Assembly (NCBI GenBank): GCA_900112995.1
Contig: FONU01000006.1
Coordinates: 88,947 to 152,946, forward strand
Direction of reading: 5' to 3'
From: [Lactobacillus] rogosae
GTDB taxonomy: Bacteria; Bacillota; Clostridia; Lachnospirales; Lachnospiraceae
Length of the DNA: 64,000 nucleotides
The position numbers were made by a program, and so were the translations under genes. This document shows, one piece after another, positions 19,234-29,042 of this stretch (within the stretch, counting starts at the first letter, position 1; every line of letters begins with the position of its first letter). Below the pieces are notes generated by a model. It saw only the letters and a program-made list of their open reading frames with translations. It was not told the origin of the DNA and did not search any database.

Positions 19234-20679
19234 ATGATTACAAAAGAACTTAAGAACAAAAAGCTTATAATAGCAATTACTTCTGTTGTAGTTGTACTAT
19301 TGCTTCTTATAATTTTATTTTTTTCCTTATTTAACATCAATATCATTGTAAATGGAAAAGAGAACGAAACAATAGAATATGGTGATACATATACAGAGGA
19401 AGGAGCTTCTGCTTCATACAATACACTTTCTTTTAAGAATAAATCTGTTGATGTATCAATAAGCGGCGAAGTAGACTGCTCTAAACTCGGAACATACCAT
19501 ATACATTACAAAGCTAAGAAAGGCTTTCTTTCATCGACTAAGACAAGAGAAGTTAAAGTCGTTGATACAGCTGCTCCCGTGATAGAACTTAACACAGTTG
19601 AGGGATATTACCCTAAGACAGGTGAAGCTTATAAGGAAGAAGGTTTTACAGCCACTGACAATTATGATGGTGATATTACCGATAAGGTTACACGCCACGA
19701 AAAGGACAATGTCGTTACTTACACTGTCAGCGACTCCTCTGGCAATAAGACAACTGTTACAAGAACTGTTGAATATAATGACGGAATTGCTCCTTCACTC
19801 ACACTCAATGGTGACAGCCATGTAACAATTAAAGCCGGAACTAAATACAAAGATACCGGTGCTGCTGCCACAGATTCCCACGGCAATGACATTTCTGACA
19901 GCATAACAGTATCTGGTGAAGTCAAGAATTACCGTTCTGGTGACTATACTTTAACATATACAGCTACTGACAAATTTGGCAACACCAACTCAATTGACAG
20001 AACTGTAACTGTTGAAGCCGTAAAGCAGGCTGACTCTGCCGCTGTCAATCCCGGTTCAAAGGTTGTATACCTTACATTCGACGATGGTCCTGGTGCTTAC
20101 ACACAGCAGCTTCTTGACGTGCTTGCCAAATATAACATAAAAGTTACATTTTTTGTAACCAATGTAAACAGCGGATATCAGAATATGATTGCGAAGGAAG
20201 CCGCTGCAGGACATACAGTTGCAATACACAGTGCTTCCCATAATTACCAGCAGATCTATTCAAGTGTTGGTGCTTATTTTGATGATTTGAACGAAATGTC
20301 AGATATTATATATTCGCAGACTGGAAGCCGTCCAACATTAGTACGTTTCCCAGGTGGAAGTTCTAATTCTGTCAGCAAGAAATACTGCAAAGGAATTATG
20401 ACTGAGCTTGCAAAAGATGTTACTGACCAAGGTTATAAATACTATGACTGGAACGTATCAAGCGGCGATGCCGGTGGAACAACAAGCACAAGTGAGGTAT
20501 ACCAGAATGTAATCAATGGTATCCAGAGCCATAATGTATCCGTTGTATTACAGCACGATATTAAGAGCTTCAGCGTTGATGCAGTTGAGAGCATAATCCA
20601 GTGGGGACTTGCTAACGGATACACATTCCTTCCTTTGACAACATCAAGCCCTGATGTACACCACGGAATTAATAATTAA
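19234..20679 (+). CDS. Membrane-anchored polysaccharide deacetylase with two Ig-like domains
   Basis: A probable cell-surface enzyme that removes acetyl groups from peptidoglycan or another glycan. Of 481 residues, 10-33 form one membrane anchor; 35-265 contain repeated Ig-like DUF5011-type units (TAAPVIELN..YKEEGFTATDNYDGDIT and GIAPSLTLNG..YKDTGAAATDSHGNDIS); 280-470 are a NodB domain with motif 1 YLTFDDGPG, motif 2 HSASHN (metal histidines), motif 3 RFPGGSSN, DWNVSSGD, and a final LQHD. All catalytic positions are present. The start follows CAGGAGATAAC. It is monocistronic, between a divergent promoter region and a bidirectional terminator. The substrate is not readable from sequence. Confidence 0.92.
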   Translation: MITKELKNKKLIIAITSVVVVLLLLIILFFSLFNINIIVNGKENETIEYGDTYTEEGASASYNTLSFKNKSVDVSISGEVDCSKLGTYHIHYKAKKGFLSSTKTREVKVVDTAAPVIELNTVEGYYPKTGEAYKEEGFTATDNYDGDITDKVTRHEKDNVVTYTVSDSSGNKTTVTRTVEYNDGIAPSLTLNGDSHVTIKAGTKYKDTGAAATDSHGNDISDSITVSGEVKNYRSGDYTLTYTATDKFGNTNSIDRTVTVEAVKQADSAAVNPGSKVVYLTFDDGPGAYTQQLLDVLAKYNIKVTFFVTNVNSGYQNMIAKEAAAGHTVAIHSASHNYQQIYSSVGAYFDDLNEMSDIIYSQTGSRPTLVRFPGGSSNSVSKKYCKGIMTELAKDVTDQGYKYYDWNVSSGDAGGTTSTSEVYQNVINGIQSHNVSVVLQHDIKSFSVDAVESIIQWGLANGYTFLPLTTSSPDVHHGINN

Positions 20680-20738
20680 TGAGCAGCAATCAATAATATG
20701 AACCCAAAATAATATCAATCAGTATTTAATATTAGAAC

Positions 20739-20850
20739 AAAAAACTATGTATTACATCATCTATTCCAGTTAGTTAAAATCTCTTACTTTAACTAACTGG
20801 CAGGACTTAGGTCAGTCTTATCCAATCCTGATGTAATACATAGTTTTTTT
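20739..20850. terminator. Branched bidirectional terminator
   Basis: A perfect 21-bp outer stem (20739-20759 with 20829-20849) has A and T runs at its ends, so both strands read hairpin plus T-run. It encloses a perfect 12-bp hairpin (767-778 with 788-799 of the 20-kb block) and a smaller GACT/AGTC hairpin, giving a three-way junction. It sits between convergent genes. Confidence 0.88.
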
Positions 20851-20865
20851 ATTTTATATCTTTCC

Positions 20866-21765
20866 TTATTTCCCTGCCCTGTTAAGAGCTGCAAGATAAC
20901 CAACAGCTGATAGTGCCGCCACATTTCCTTCTCCTGCCGCTTTAACATACTGGTAAGGTACTCCTGTTATATCACCAGCCGCATATAAACCTTTTATATT
21001 AGACGCCATACTTTTATCTGTAATTACTTTGTTATCTTCTATCTTAATTCCTGGAACTAACTGGGCTGGCTTCATCGACTCCCTTAATACAAATATTCCG
21101 TCTGCCGCAAGTTCTCTGTCCTCCATAATAAGAACCATTTTATCCTCCCTACGCTCAATTGACAGCGGTTTTCCTTTAATAATATCAATATTATCTTTTA
21201 ATGAATCTTTGCCTGCCTGTAATGTATTTATATCTTTATCCTTATTATAAAGAGGCATATAATACACCTTCTTAGCCGTCTGTGCAAGAAACTCTGCTTC
21301 GCTTAAAGCCTCCTCATTAAATCCTATAACTATCGCTTCTCTTTCTTTATATAAAGCGGCATCACAGGTAGCACAATAGCTTACACCACGTCCAAGATTT
21401 TCATATTCACCTGCATATGGCTTTGTAACATCTACACCTGTTGCAAGTATAACTGTAAGTGCCTCATAATTATTCTTTTTGCCCTGTATATGAAAATATT
21501 TTCCCATTGCATACACTGCATTCACCATATCTTCTGTTATATCTATTGAAAGACTTTTAAGGTGATTGTTAAATGCCTGTGACAGTTCCTTACCTGTAAT
21601 ATCAATAAAACCAGGATAATTCTTTATTATATGTGCCTTTGACACTTTATCACTAATCTTGTTATTACCTATAAGGAGTATTTTCCTGCCTCTTATCTTA
21701 GCAGTTATTGCCGCTGACACACCCGCTGGACCTGTTCCTATTATAGCTATATCATATCTTTCCAT
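20866..21765 (-). CDS. Thioredoxin-reductase-like flavoprotein, probably not NADPH-dependent
   Basis: A 299-residue FAD protein of the thioredoxin reductase family. The N-terminus has the FAD motif IIGTGPAGVSAA; the redox pair is CATC at about residue 134; LYAAGDITG near residue 265 is the second FAD site. The internal nucleotide domain lacks the NADPH signatures: where GxGxxA and HRRxxxR are expected it reads VIGFNEEA and YYMPLYNKDKD. Clostridial ferredoxin-dependent flavin thioredoxin reductases lack these motifs too, so ferredoxin is a plausible electron donor (inference). ATG at 21765 follows AAAGGG. No thioredoxin gene is adjacent. Confidence 0.85.
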   Translation of the reverse strand: MERYDIAIIGTGPAGVSAAITAKIRGRKILLIGNNKISDKVSKAHIIKNYPGFIDITGKELSQAFNNHLKSLSIDITEDMVNAVYAMGKYFHIQGKKNNYEALTVILATGVDVTKPYAGEYENLGRGVSYCATCDAALYKEREAIVIGFNEEALSEAEFLAQTAKKVYYMPLYNKDKDINTLQAGKDSLKDNIDIIKGKPLSIERREDKMVLIMEDRELAADGIFVLRESMKPAQLVPGIKIEDNKVITDKSMASNIKGLYAAGDITGVPYQYVKAAGEGNVAALSAVGYLAALNRAGK

Positions 21766-21903
21766 ATCTTAATCCCTTTCCTGCCTTTTATGTTTAATTA
21801 TATTATTATTAACAAAATGCTTAATATACCAAACATTACTTAATCGTTTTGTCTTTTAATATATTATAGACATACTAACGCATATTATAATAATTGTAAA
21901 ATC

Positions 21904-21981
21904 AAAAAAGATGCAGACACATTTTATTGATATCGCACTGCCACTTAACAGCAGTCATATCCAAAATGTATCTACATCTTT
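21904..21981 (-). terminator. Long terminator of the amtB-glnK fusion gene
   Basis: Arms 21907-21925 and 21963-21981 pair over 19 bp on the minus strand with two G-U wobbles, followed by six T. An inner hairpin (GATAT..ACTGC with GCAGT..ATATC) extends the stem. Confidence 0.85.
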
Positions 21982-22012
21982 ATGGGTAATATTAAATCAA
22001 ATTTATTGGGAA

Positions 22013-23770
22013 TTAGTCATCTTCGCCCTGAAGTGCATCGTATCCTGTTTCACCTGTACGAACCTTTACTACATTTTCCACATCATATACGAATATCTTA
22101 CCATCACCGATATGACCTGTGTAAAGTACCTTTCTTGCGGCATTGATAACATCCATTACAGGGACTTTGGAAATAACCATTTCAACCTGTACCTTAGGAA
22201 GAAGCTGCATTTCCATCTGAACTCCACGGTAATACTCTGGAGCACCCTTCTGAGCGCCACAGCCAAGTACCTGCGTAACTGTCATACCAGTTACTCCGAT
22301 GTCGTTCATAGCCTTCTTTAACTTTTCGAAACGCTCCTGCTTCATAAGGATTTCTACCTTAGTAATCTTATTCTCATCTGGAATATCAGATGTCTTAATC
22401 ATAGCTGGAACTGAATTTTCCATACTTTCTGAACCAACTGATACAACATCTTCATATGTTATATCTGGCATACCTGCTGTACCAAGTTCAAATCCTGCAT
22501 ATGCACTTGTAAGTCCGTGCTCACATATATCAAGACCCTTTATTTCCTCTTCCTCTGTAGCTCTAAGTCCAATTGTTGCCTTGATTACAAAGAATACGAT
22601 TGTCATACATACAGCAGCCCATGCTGCTACTGATACAAAACCTAATAACTGAAGTCCAAGCTGTGTAAATCCGCCACCGTAGAATAAACCTTCTGCCTTA
22701 ATCGCACCACTCTCAATAGCAATTGCATAACCAGGGGCTTTGCTTGTAGCAAATAAACCAACTGCGATTGTGCCCCATATACCATTCATCATATGAACAG
22801 CTACTGCACCAACCGGATCATCAATGTGAAGCTTATAATCAAGAAGCCATACACCAAATACCACCAAAAGACCTGCTACAATACCTATTACTATTGCACC
22901 TGCTGCATCTGTTACATCACAAGAAGCTGTAATAGCTACAAGTCCTGCAAGTGAAGCATTAAGACACATTGAAACATCCGGCTTACCATACTTAATCCAT
23001 GTAAATACCATACAAGTTACAGTTGCAATTGCTGGTGAAACTGTTGTTGTAAGGAATACCGAACCTAAATCCTCAATTGTTGTACAAGCTGCACCATTAA
23101 ATCCATACCAGCCAAACCATAATATAAATACACCAAGTGCACCAAGTGGAATACTATGTCCTGGGAAAGCATTAACCTTAACTACCTTACCATTTTCATC
23201 TTTAACAAATTTACCAATACGAGGTCCTAATATCTTAGCACCTATAATAGCTGATATACCACCAACCATATGTATACAGCAGGAACCTGCGAAATCATGG
23301 AAGCCTAACTGTGATAACCAGCCTCCGCCCCATATCCAGTGTGCTTCAATAGGATATACAAGTGCCGATATAACACCTGAATATACACAATATGAAAGGA
23401 ACTTTGTTCTCTCTGCCATAGCTCCTGATACAATAGTAGCTGTTGTTGCACAGAATACTAAATTAAATACAAAACTTGAAAAATTGAAATTATCATAAGC
23501 TGTAAAAATATCAAATCCAGGTTTTCCAATAAAACCAAATAAATCTTCACCTAATAATAAACTGAAACCTATTACTATGAATACTACTGTTCCTATACAG
23601 AAGTCCATAAGGTTCTTCATAATAATGTTACCTGCGTTCTTAGCTCTGGTAAAACCAGTCTCAACCATTGCAAATCCTGCCTGCATCCAGAATACTAATG
23701 CAGCACCTATAAGAAACCATATACCAAATGTCTGGTCGCTTATCAAGCTTGTTAATTCTTCTATTGCCAT
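22013..23770 (-). CDS. amtB: Ammonium transporter fused to a PII (GlnK) domain
   Basis: A membrane ammonium channel with its own C-terminal regulator. Residues 1-430 are Amt, with LIGAALVFWMQAGFAMVE, the twin-histidine region (AHWIWGGGWL and VHMMNGIWGT) and ADRTT-like Amt signatures. After a linker with EEEEIKGLDICEHG, residues about 475-585 are a complete PII domain, with KITKVEILMKQERFEKLKKAM, a T-loop EYYRGVQMEMQLLPKVQVEMVI bearing the usual tyrosine, and a C-terminal GHIGDGKIFVYDVENVVKVRTGE. Usually amtB and glnK are separate neighbouring genes. ATG at 23770 follows GGGAGG. The leader carries a terminator hairpin (23925-23962), suggesting attenuation. Confidence 0.95.
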   Translation of the reverse strand: MAIEELTSLISDQTFGIWFLIGAALVFWMQAGFAMVETGFTRAKNAGNIIMKNLMDFCIGTVVFIVIGFSLLLGEDLFGFIGKPGFDIFTAYDNFNFSSFVFNLVFCATTATIVSGAMAERTKFLSYCVYSGVISALVYPIEAHWIWGGGWLSQLGFHDFAGSCCIHMVGGISAIIGAKILGPRIGKFVKDENGKVVKVNAFPGHSIPLGALGVFILWFGWYGFNGAACTTIEDLGSVFLTTTVSPAIATVTCMVFTWIKYGKPDVSMCLNASLAGLVAITASCDVTDAAGAIVIGIVAGLLVVFGVWLLDYKLHIDDPVGAVAVHMMNGIWGTIAVGLFATSKAPGYAIAIESGAIKAEGLFYGGGFTQLGLQLLGFVSVAAWAAVCMTIVFFVIKATIGLRATEEEEIKGLDICEHGLTSAYAGFELGTAGMPDITYEDVVSVGSESMENSVPAMIKTSDIPDENKITKVEILMKQERFEKLKKAMNDIGVTGMTVTQVLGCGAQKGAPEYYRGVQMEMQLLPKVQVEMVISKVPVMDVINAARKVLYTGHIGDGKIFVYDVENVVKVRTGETGYDALQGEDD

Positions 23771-23924
23771 ATTCGTTTCCTCCCTGTTCGCGCCGGCACA
23801 TAATATTTATTTATGTACCCTTGACAAATACTTTTTATTGTGGTTGATGAAGTTGATCAGGTTTCATCTGGTATCATAACAGTTGTTACTAAACGGCTGC
23901 TTTATTCCTATAGTTAAATAAAAC

Positions 23925-23962
23925 AAAAAAAGACGTGTAACCATATATAATGGATACACGCC
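23925..23962 (-). terminator. Terminator hairpin in the amtB leader (possible attenuator)
   Basis: On the minus strand 23950-23962 pairs with 23932-23944 (13 bp with one mismatch and one wobble, 5-nt loop) and is followed by seven T. No minus-strand gene lies just upstream, since araC points the other way, so it sits about 160 nt before amtB inside its own leader. A TATAAT-like box lies about 30 bp upstream of it. The hairpin loop does not fit the ANTAR hexaloop rule. Confidence 0.6.
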
Positions 23963-24203
23963 TTTGTGCAATCAACTGTTTGATTTATGTGTTTAATTAT
24001 ACATATCTTTCCAAATAAGTATTGAAAAAATCGGACATATTATTGACTTTTTTAATATTTGTTTTATTATTATTTTATAAATGTAATCAAATATACTACT
24101 TATCAACATTATTTTAATGTATATAATATCAGAAGTGAAATGACTTTGACACCGATATTATAATAATACCAATTAATGCAATTATAAAATCAGGAGGGTA
24201 CTT
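23963..24203. other. AT-rich divergent region between amtB and the araC-type gene
   Basis: No gene is visible. It should hold both divergent promoters: a TATAAT-like box at about 23996-24001 for amtB (no good -35) and TTGACA near 24147 or TATAAT near 24159 for the regulator. Neither pair has ideal spacing, so both assignments are weak. Confidence 0.4.
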
Positions 24204-25031
24204 ATGAAAGACCATTTACACCAGCCATTATTATTTAATCCAGCAATATATAACAGCTCAGATGGTAAACAGCACATCAATTACAAATATATAACCATGC
24301 CACAGACTATGCTTGTATACGCCATAGACAACACCACCGGCTCTGCAAGTAGGAAAGTATCCACTCTTATTCCATGCTCTAGTGCAGAATGGATAATAGG
24401 ATATAATAAGAATAACAGCCGTTCTTCCTTCTACTGTATTGGACCAGTAAGCAGACGTTTTGACTATACTTTTGGAGAGTTTGATTATTATTTTGGAATT
24501 CGTTTTGCGGATAAAGGCTGTTATTTTGCACCATCCGTTGATGACAGCGTGCTTCCAGCTTCAATTGCCAATCAGGTATTTGAATACGAACCTGCCACAG
24601 AGTCTTTTGAATACAGACTTATATCTGAATTAATCCAAGCCAAAGATTTTGACGGACAACTTGAAGCTTTAATATGTTTCCTTAATGTCAGCAAGAAATA
24701 TATAGCTGTCCCTGACAATATCATACATATGGCTAATGAGATAAAGAAAGCTTCCGGCAATATTCATATATCTGATTTATCCGAAATGTCAGGGTACTCT
24801 GAACGGCACATTAACAGATTATTCAAATCGGCATATGGTGCAGGTCCTAAAGATTACTGCAAGAATATCAGATTTCAGAAAATCATATCTGATATTATAA
24901 ATGACCCATACAAAGAAAACAGCGATTATATTGCCAATGCCGGATATTCTGACCAGGCACATTTCCAGAGGGAATTCAAGGCTTACACAGGCATTACACC
25001 TAGAACTTTTATTAAGGAATTAACCGCATAA
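24204..25031 (+). CDS. AraC-family transcription regulator
   Basis: A DNA-binding regulator of 275 residues. The C-terminal 100 residues hold the two helix-turn-helix motifs of AraC proteins: IHISDLSEMSGYSERHINRLFKSAYG and YIANAGYSDQAHFQREFKAYTGITPRTF. The N-terminal part contains IGPVSRRFDYTFGEFDYYFGIRF, like the DUF6597-type sensor region. The start follows AGGAGGG. It is divergent from amtB, so regulation of amtB is possible but unproven. The downstream inverted repeat (25089-25139) ends it and the convergent hemW. Confidence 0.9.
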   Translation: MKDHLHQPLLFNPAIYNSSDGKQHINYKYITMPQTMLVYAIDNTTGSASRKVSTLIPCSSAEWIIGYNKNNSRSSFYCIGPVSRRFDYTFGEFDYYFGIRFADKGCYFAPSVDDSVLPASIANQVFEYEPATESFEYRLISELIQAKDFDGQLEALICFLNVSKKYIAVPDNIIHMANEIKKASGNIHISDLSEMSGYSERHINRLFKSAYGAGPKDYCKNIRFQKIISDIINDPYKENSDYIANAGYSDQAHFQREFKAYTGITPRTFIKELTA

Positions 25032-25088
25032 TATATTATATAACTATACTGTCAATTAAATTACCTGACTGAATTTTTCAGAGTTATA

Positions 25089-25139
25089 AAATATGCGTGG
25101 TGTTTACCGCCATCCAGACGATAAGCACCACGCATATTT
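25089..25139. terminator. Bidirectional terminator between araC-type gene and hemW
   Basis: A perfect 14-bp stem (25089-25102 with 25126-25139, AAATATGCGTGGTG and its complement) lies between convergent genes. The T-runs are short, so its strength is uncertain. Confidence 0.75.
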
Positions 25140-25143
25140 ATTT

Positions 25144-26379
25144 CTACACAAAATCAGACATAACAGTATTGCTTATATCTATGCCTCTGTCTGTAAGTGC
25201 TATTCTTGTACCATTCTGCCACAAAAGACCTTTTGCTATATTATCTTTTATCTGCTCTTTATATACACTGTATATATCTTTTCCAAATATATCTTTAAAA
25301 TCGCATATATCAATCCCAGCAGACTTTCTTAAACCAAGAAACATATATTCAGCCATCTCATCTTCCAGCGTGAGAACCTCTATATTTTCTTTAAGGTCCT
25401 GACAGTTATTATTTATTTCTAAAGAATTCTTAAGAGTCTCTTGGATATTCTTTATATTTTCCACAATACACTCTTTATTGCTTTCTTTATTATCAGCATA
25501 TTCCACACATAATGCCTTAATATAATTATTAATATCGCTGATGTTAGTATACCTTTTATGATTACATAATGAAGCTGCACCAATTCCAAAACCGATATAA
25601 TCGGTTCTATCCCAATATTTAAGATTATGCTTACATTCATAACCTGCCTTGGCATAATTGGATATTTCGTATCTTTCATAACCTGCCTGACCTAATATCT
25701 CTTTAGTAAGTGCATACATTTTCCTGTCGTCATCATCATCAGGAATATCCGGATAATTGTCTATGTTATCATACAGCCTTGTGCCTTCTTCTATTATAAG
25801 ACTGTATACAGATATATGCTCTGTATTAAGTGATACAGCCTCCTTTAGCACTCTGGTAAAGCTTTCTATGGTCTGACCCGGAAGTGCTGACATAAGGTCT
25901 ATATTGATATTAGTAAAGCCTGCATTCCTTGCTATGGCAAGGCTGTTCTTAAACTGTTCAAATGTATGAATTCTTCCAAGCATACGAAGCTCTTTATCAT
26001 CAGTGCTCTGCAATCCAAAGCTTATTCTGTTAATCCCAGCTTCCCTGTAAATGTATGCTTTTTCACTATTTATTGTACCTGGATTACATTCTATTGTTAT
26101 CTCTGCATTGCCATCAACACGATATCTTTGCTTTACAGCCTCTAATATATCTTTAATATATTCAGCATTTATTGCTGACGGAGTTCCACCACCGATAAAT
26201 ATTGAAGTTACATTTTTATCAAGACCAGCCTCACTTAATGCTATCTCATTAATTAAAGCTTTAACATAACTGCTTTTCGTCTTATCATCTGCTGGTGCAG
26301 ATAAGAAATCACAATATATACATTTTTGCATACAAAAGGGGATATGTATATATATCCCCAGTTCGTTATTATTCTTCAT
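25144..26379 (-). CDS. hemW: Radical SAM haem chaperone HemW
   Basis: Formerly annotated as oxygen-independent coproporphyrinogen oxidase. The 411 residues start [18 protein letters not shown], with the CxxxCxxC cluster motif, followed by [11 protein letters not shown] and the HemW-type C-terminal domain. HemW is a haem chaperone rather than a decarboxylase, as known for E. coli and Lactococcus homologues. Its ATG at 26379 overlaps the lepA 3' end by 11 bases in another frame, so the genes are coupled. The lepA-hemW pair is a common order in Firmicutes. Confidence 0.94.
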   Translation of the reverse strand: MKNNNELGIYIHIPFCMQKCIYCDFLSAPADDKTKSSYVKALINEIALSEAGLDKNVTSIFIGGGTPSAINAEYIKDILEAVKQRYRVDGNAEITIECNPGTINSEKAYIYREAGINRISFGLQSTDDKELRMLGRIHTFEQFKNSLAIARNAGFTNINIDLMSALPGQTIESFTRVLKEAVSLNTEHISVYSLIIEEGTRLYDNIDNYPDIPDDDDDRKMYALTKEILGQAGYERYEISNYAKAGYECKHNLKYWDRTDYIGFGIGAASLCNHKRYTNISDINNYIKALCVEYADNKESNKECIVENIKNIQETLKNSLEINNNCQDLKENIEVLTLEDEMAEYMFLGLRKSAGIDICDFKDIFGKDIYSVYKEQIKDNIAKGLLWQNGTRIALTDRGIDISNTVMSDFV

Positions 26380-28183
26380 CTAACTTTAATACACTCATAA
26401 ATGCTTTCTGTGGTATCTCTACGTTACCAATCTGACGCATTCTCTTCTTTCCTTCCTTCTGCTTTTCAAGAAGCTTCTTCTTACGGGAAATATCACCACC
26501 GTAACACTTGGCAAGTACATCCTTACGAAGTGCCTTAACAGTTTCCCTTGCTATAACCCTGCTTCCGATAGCCGCCTGAATAGGAATCTCAAACTGCTGT
26601 CTAGGAATTTCCTGCTTAAGCTTCTCGCACATCTTTCTTCCACGTTCCTCCGCACTTCCTGCAAATACAATAAATGAAAGTGCATCCACTTCTTCCTTGT
26701 TGATAAGAATATCAAGCTTAACAAGGTTAGACCTCTCATATCCCTTCATTTCATAGTCAAATGAAGCGTAACCTCTTGAGCGTGACTTTAACGCATCAAA
26801 GAAGTCATATATTATCTCATTAAGCGGAAGGTCATACTTAAGCAGTGCTCTTGTCTGTTCTATATATTCCATACCGTTGTATACACCACGGCGTTCCTGG
26901 CAAAGTTTCATAATAGGTCCAACAAATTCGGTTGTAACCATAATCTCAGCACTTACCATAGGTTCTTCCATATAGTCTATCTCTGATGGATCAGGCATAT
27001 TAGACGGATTAGTAAGGTCTATAACTTCACCATTAGTCTTATGGACTTTATATATAACACCCGGTGCTGTTGTTACAAGGTCAAGGTTATATTCTCTTTC
27101 AAGTCTTTCCTGTATAATCTCAAGATGTAAAAGTCCTAAGAAACCACATCTGAAACCAAAGCCAAGTGCTATAGATGTCTCTGGCTCAAACTGGAGAGAA
27201 GCATCATTAAGCTGAAGCTTCTCCAATGCTTCTCTTAAATCCTGATATTTTGCACCGTCCGCCGGATACAGACCACAGTATACCATAGGATTGACCTTCT
27301 TATAACCAGGAAGCGGTTCTGCTACTGGTCTGTCATTATCTGTAACAGTGTCACCAACTCTTGTATCCTGAACATTTTTGATACTTGCTGTAATATATCC
27401 AACCATACCTGCACTTAATTCATCGCAAGGTATGAACTGACCAGCTCCGAAGTAACCTACCTCAACTACTTCTTCTACTGCTCCGGTTGCCATCATTCTT
27501 ATCTTAGTACCCTTCTTTACAGTACCCTCTACTATTCTTACAAATATAATAACACCCTTATACGCATCATATAACGAGTCAAATATAAGTGCAGATAAAG
27601 GATTAGCTGCATCACCTGTAGGTGCTGGTATTTTCTTTACTATCTGTTCAAGAACTTCCTCAATATTAATACCATTTTTTGCTGAAATTAACGGAGCGTC
27701 CTGAGCCTCTATTCCAATAATATCCTCAATCTCATCTTTGACTCTGTCTGGTTCTGCACTTGGAAGATCAATCTTATTAATAACAGGAAATACCTCTAAG
27801 TCGTGGTCAAGTGCAAGGTATACATTGGCAAGTGTCTGTGCCTCTATGCCCTGTGCCGCATCTACTACAAGTACAGCACCATCACAAGCCGCAAGTGCCC
27901 TTGATACCTCATAGTTAAAGTCAACGTGACCCGGAGTATCAATAAGATTGAATATATATTCTTCGCCGTCCTGAGCCCTGTATACAGTTCTTACTGTCTG
28001 CGACTTTATTGTAATTCCCCTCTCCCTCTCAATATCCATATTATCAAGAACCTGCTCCTGCATTTCCCTGCTTGTAAGAAGTCCTGTCTTTTCTATAATT
28101 CTGTCGGCAAGAGTTGACTTGCCGTGGTCAATATGTGCTATAATACAAAAATTTCTTATGTTCTTCTGATTAATTACTGCCAT
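26369..28183 (-). CDS. lepA: Elongation factor 4
   Basis: A translational GTPase that back-translocates stalled ribosomes. The 604 residues begin [19 protein letters not shown] (G1) and have DTPGHVDF (G3) and NKIDLP (G4), EF-G-like domains, and the LepA C-terminal domain rich in lysine ([17 protein letters not shown]). The length is standard. ATG at 28183 overlaps the end of the amidase gene by 14 bases and is preceded by AGGCAGG; hemW overlaps its 3' end. The three genes thus form a tight operon. Confidence 0.97.
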   Translation of the reverse strand: MAVINQKNIRNFCIIAHIDHGKSTLADRIIEKTGLLTSREMQEQVLDNMDIERERGITIKSQTVRTVYRAQDGEEYIFNLIDTPGHVDFNYEVSRALAACDGAVLVVDAAQGIEAQTLANVYLALDHDLEVFPVINKIDLPSAEPDRVKDEIEDIIGIEAQDAPLISAKNGINIEEVLEQIVKKIPAPTGDAANPLSALIFDSLYDAYKGVIIFVRIVEGTVKKGTKIRMMATGAVEEVVEVGYFGAGQFIPCDELSAGMVGYITASIKNVQDTRVGDTVTDNDRPVAEPLPGYKKVNPMVYCGLYPADGAKYQDLREALEKLQLNDASLQFEPETSIALGFGFRCGFLGLLHLEIIQERLEREYNLDLVTTAPGVIYKVHKTNGEVIDLTNPSNMPDPSEIDYMEEPMVSAEIMVTTEFVGPIMKLCQERRGVYNGMEYIEQTRALLKYDLPLNEIIYDFFDALKSRSRGYASFDYEMKGYERSNLVKLDILINKEEVDALSFIVFAGSAEERGRKMCEKLKQEIPRQQFEIPIQAAIGSRVIARETVKALRKDVLAKCYGGDISRKKKLLEKQKEGKKRMRQIGNVEIPQKAFMSVLKLDEE

Positions 28184-28976
28184 TCGTATAACCTGCCTGT
28201 TCTAAGTATTTCATAATTCCATCAGCTATAAGCTTAGCTGTATTGTCTATATCTGTTGTTACAAGTTTATTATCCTTACTGCTGTACATATTGCCTAACT
28301 CTATTATACAGCTCGCTACTTTGCTGTGCTGGTTCAGGTAATAATCTTTGCTCTTATTATCAGGAGTACCCGTATTCACTCCCGATAAGCTTACATCTAC
28401 TCCATTTAACTCTTCCATAATATCACTTGCAAGGCTTTTAGAGTTAGATGGTGAAGATGTATGAATCCATGCACTTATTCCCTTACTGCTTCCTGACTTA
28501 TCAGTAATATCCCTATGAAATGACACAAGTGCCGCTGCTTTGGCGTTATTGCATATCTCTATACGCTTGGTATAATCCACCGATGTATCAGTTGTTCTTG
28601 TCATAACAACTGTAACGCCAGCACTTTCAAGCTCATTCTTAACGCTGTCAGCTAAAGATAACATCTGTGTCTTTTCATAGTTAGTTCCGTCGTACTGTCC
28701 TGTATCACTTCCACCGTGAGGAGCATCTATACAGACTATTGCCTTAGACGACCAGTTAATTGTCTTATTATTACTTTCTTCGCTATTATCCTCATTGTTC
28801 TGCAAAAGCCCATCATCAGTTACCTCATCTGATGTTGTCTTTCCTATATTCATAATTGACCTTATCGAAGCTCCACAGTCAATATATAACATTACGGCAA
28901 ATATTAATATAGCTGCTAATGAAGCCACTCCGAATATTCTGTCCCACTTAAATGATGTATTATTCTTATTATTCAT
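28170..28976 (-). CDS. Membrane-anchored N-acetylmuramoyl-L-alanine amidase (CwlD/AmiC-like)
   Basis: A zinc amidase of the Amidase_3 family. Of 268 residues, about 13-33 are a membrane anchor, followed by an Asn/Ser/Glu-rich linker, and the catalytic domain begins near residue 80. Zinc ligands are visible as HGG in [10 protein letters not shown] (usual form DPGHGG), Glu in NYEKTQML and His in VSFHRD, with the catalytic Glu in CIIELGNM. The start at 28976 follows GGAGAG; a longer in-frame start at 29033 has no ribosome site. It sits between sigE and lepA, so a sporulation role like CwlD (cortex muramic lactam) is plausible but not shown. Confidence 0.85.
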   Translation of the reverse strand: MNNKNNTSFKWDRIFGVASLAAILIFAVMLYIDCGASIRSIMNIGKTTSDEVTDDGLLQNNEDNSEESNNKTINWSSKAIVCIDAPHGGSDTGQYDGTNYEKTQMLSLADSVKNELESAGVTVVMTRTTDTSVDYTKRIEICNNAKAAALVSFHRDITDKSGSSKGISAWIHTSSPSNSKSLASDIMEELNGVDVSLSGVNTGTPDNKSKDYYLNQHSKVASCIIELGNMYSSKDNKLVTTDIDNTAKLIADGIMKYLEQAGYTNGSN

Positions 28977-29042
28977 TATTATCTCTCCAATCCATACCCT
29001 TTCTATTTTCTTAGAATACAAGCGGATTGTCAAGTAAAATGT

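Noticed and set aside
23925..23990. ANTAR two-hairpin target in the amtB leader
   Set aside because: ANTAR sites need paired hexanucleotide loops with A1 and G4; here there is one hairpin with a 5-nt loop.
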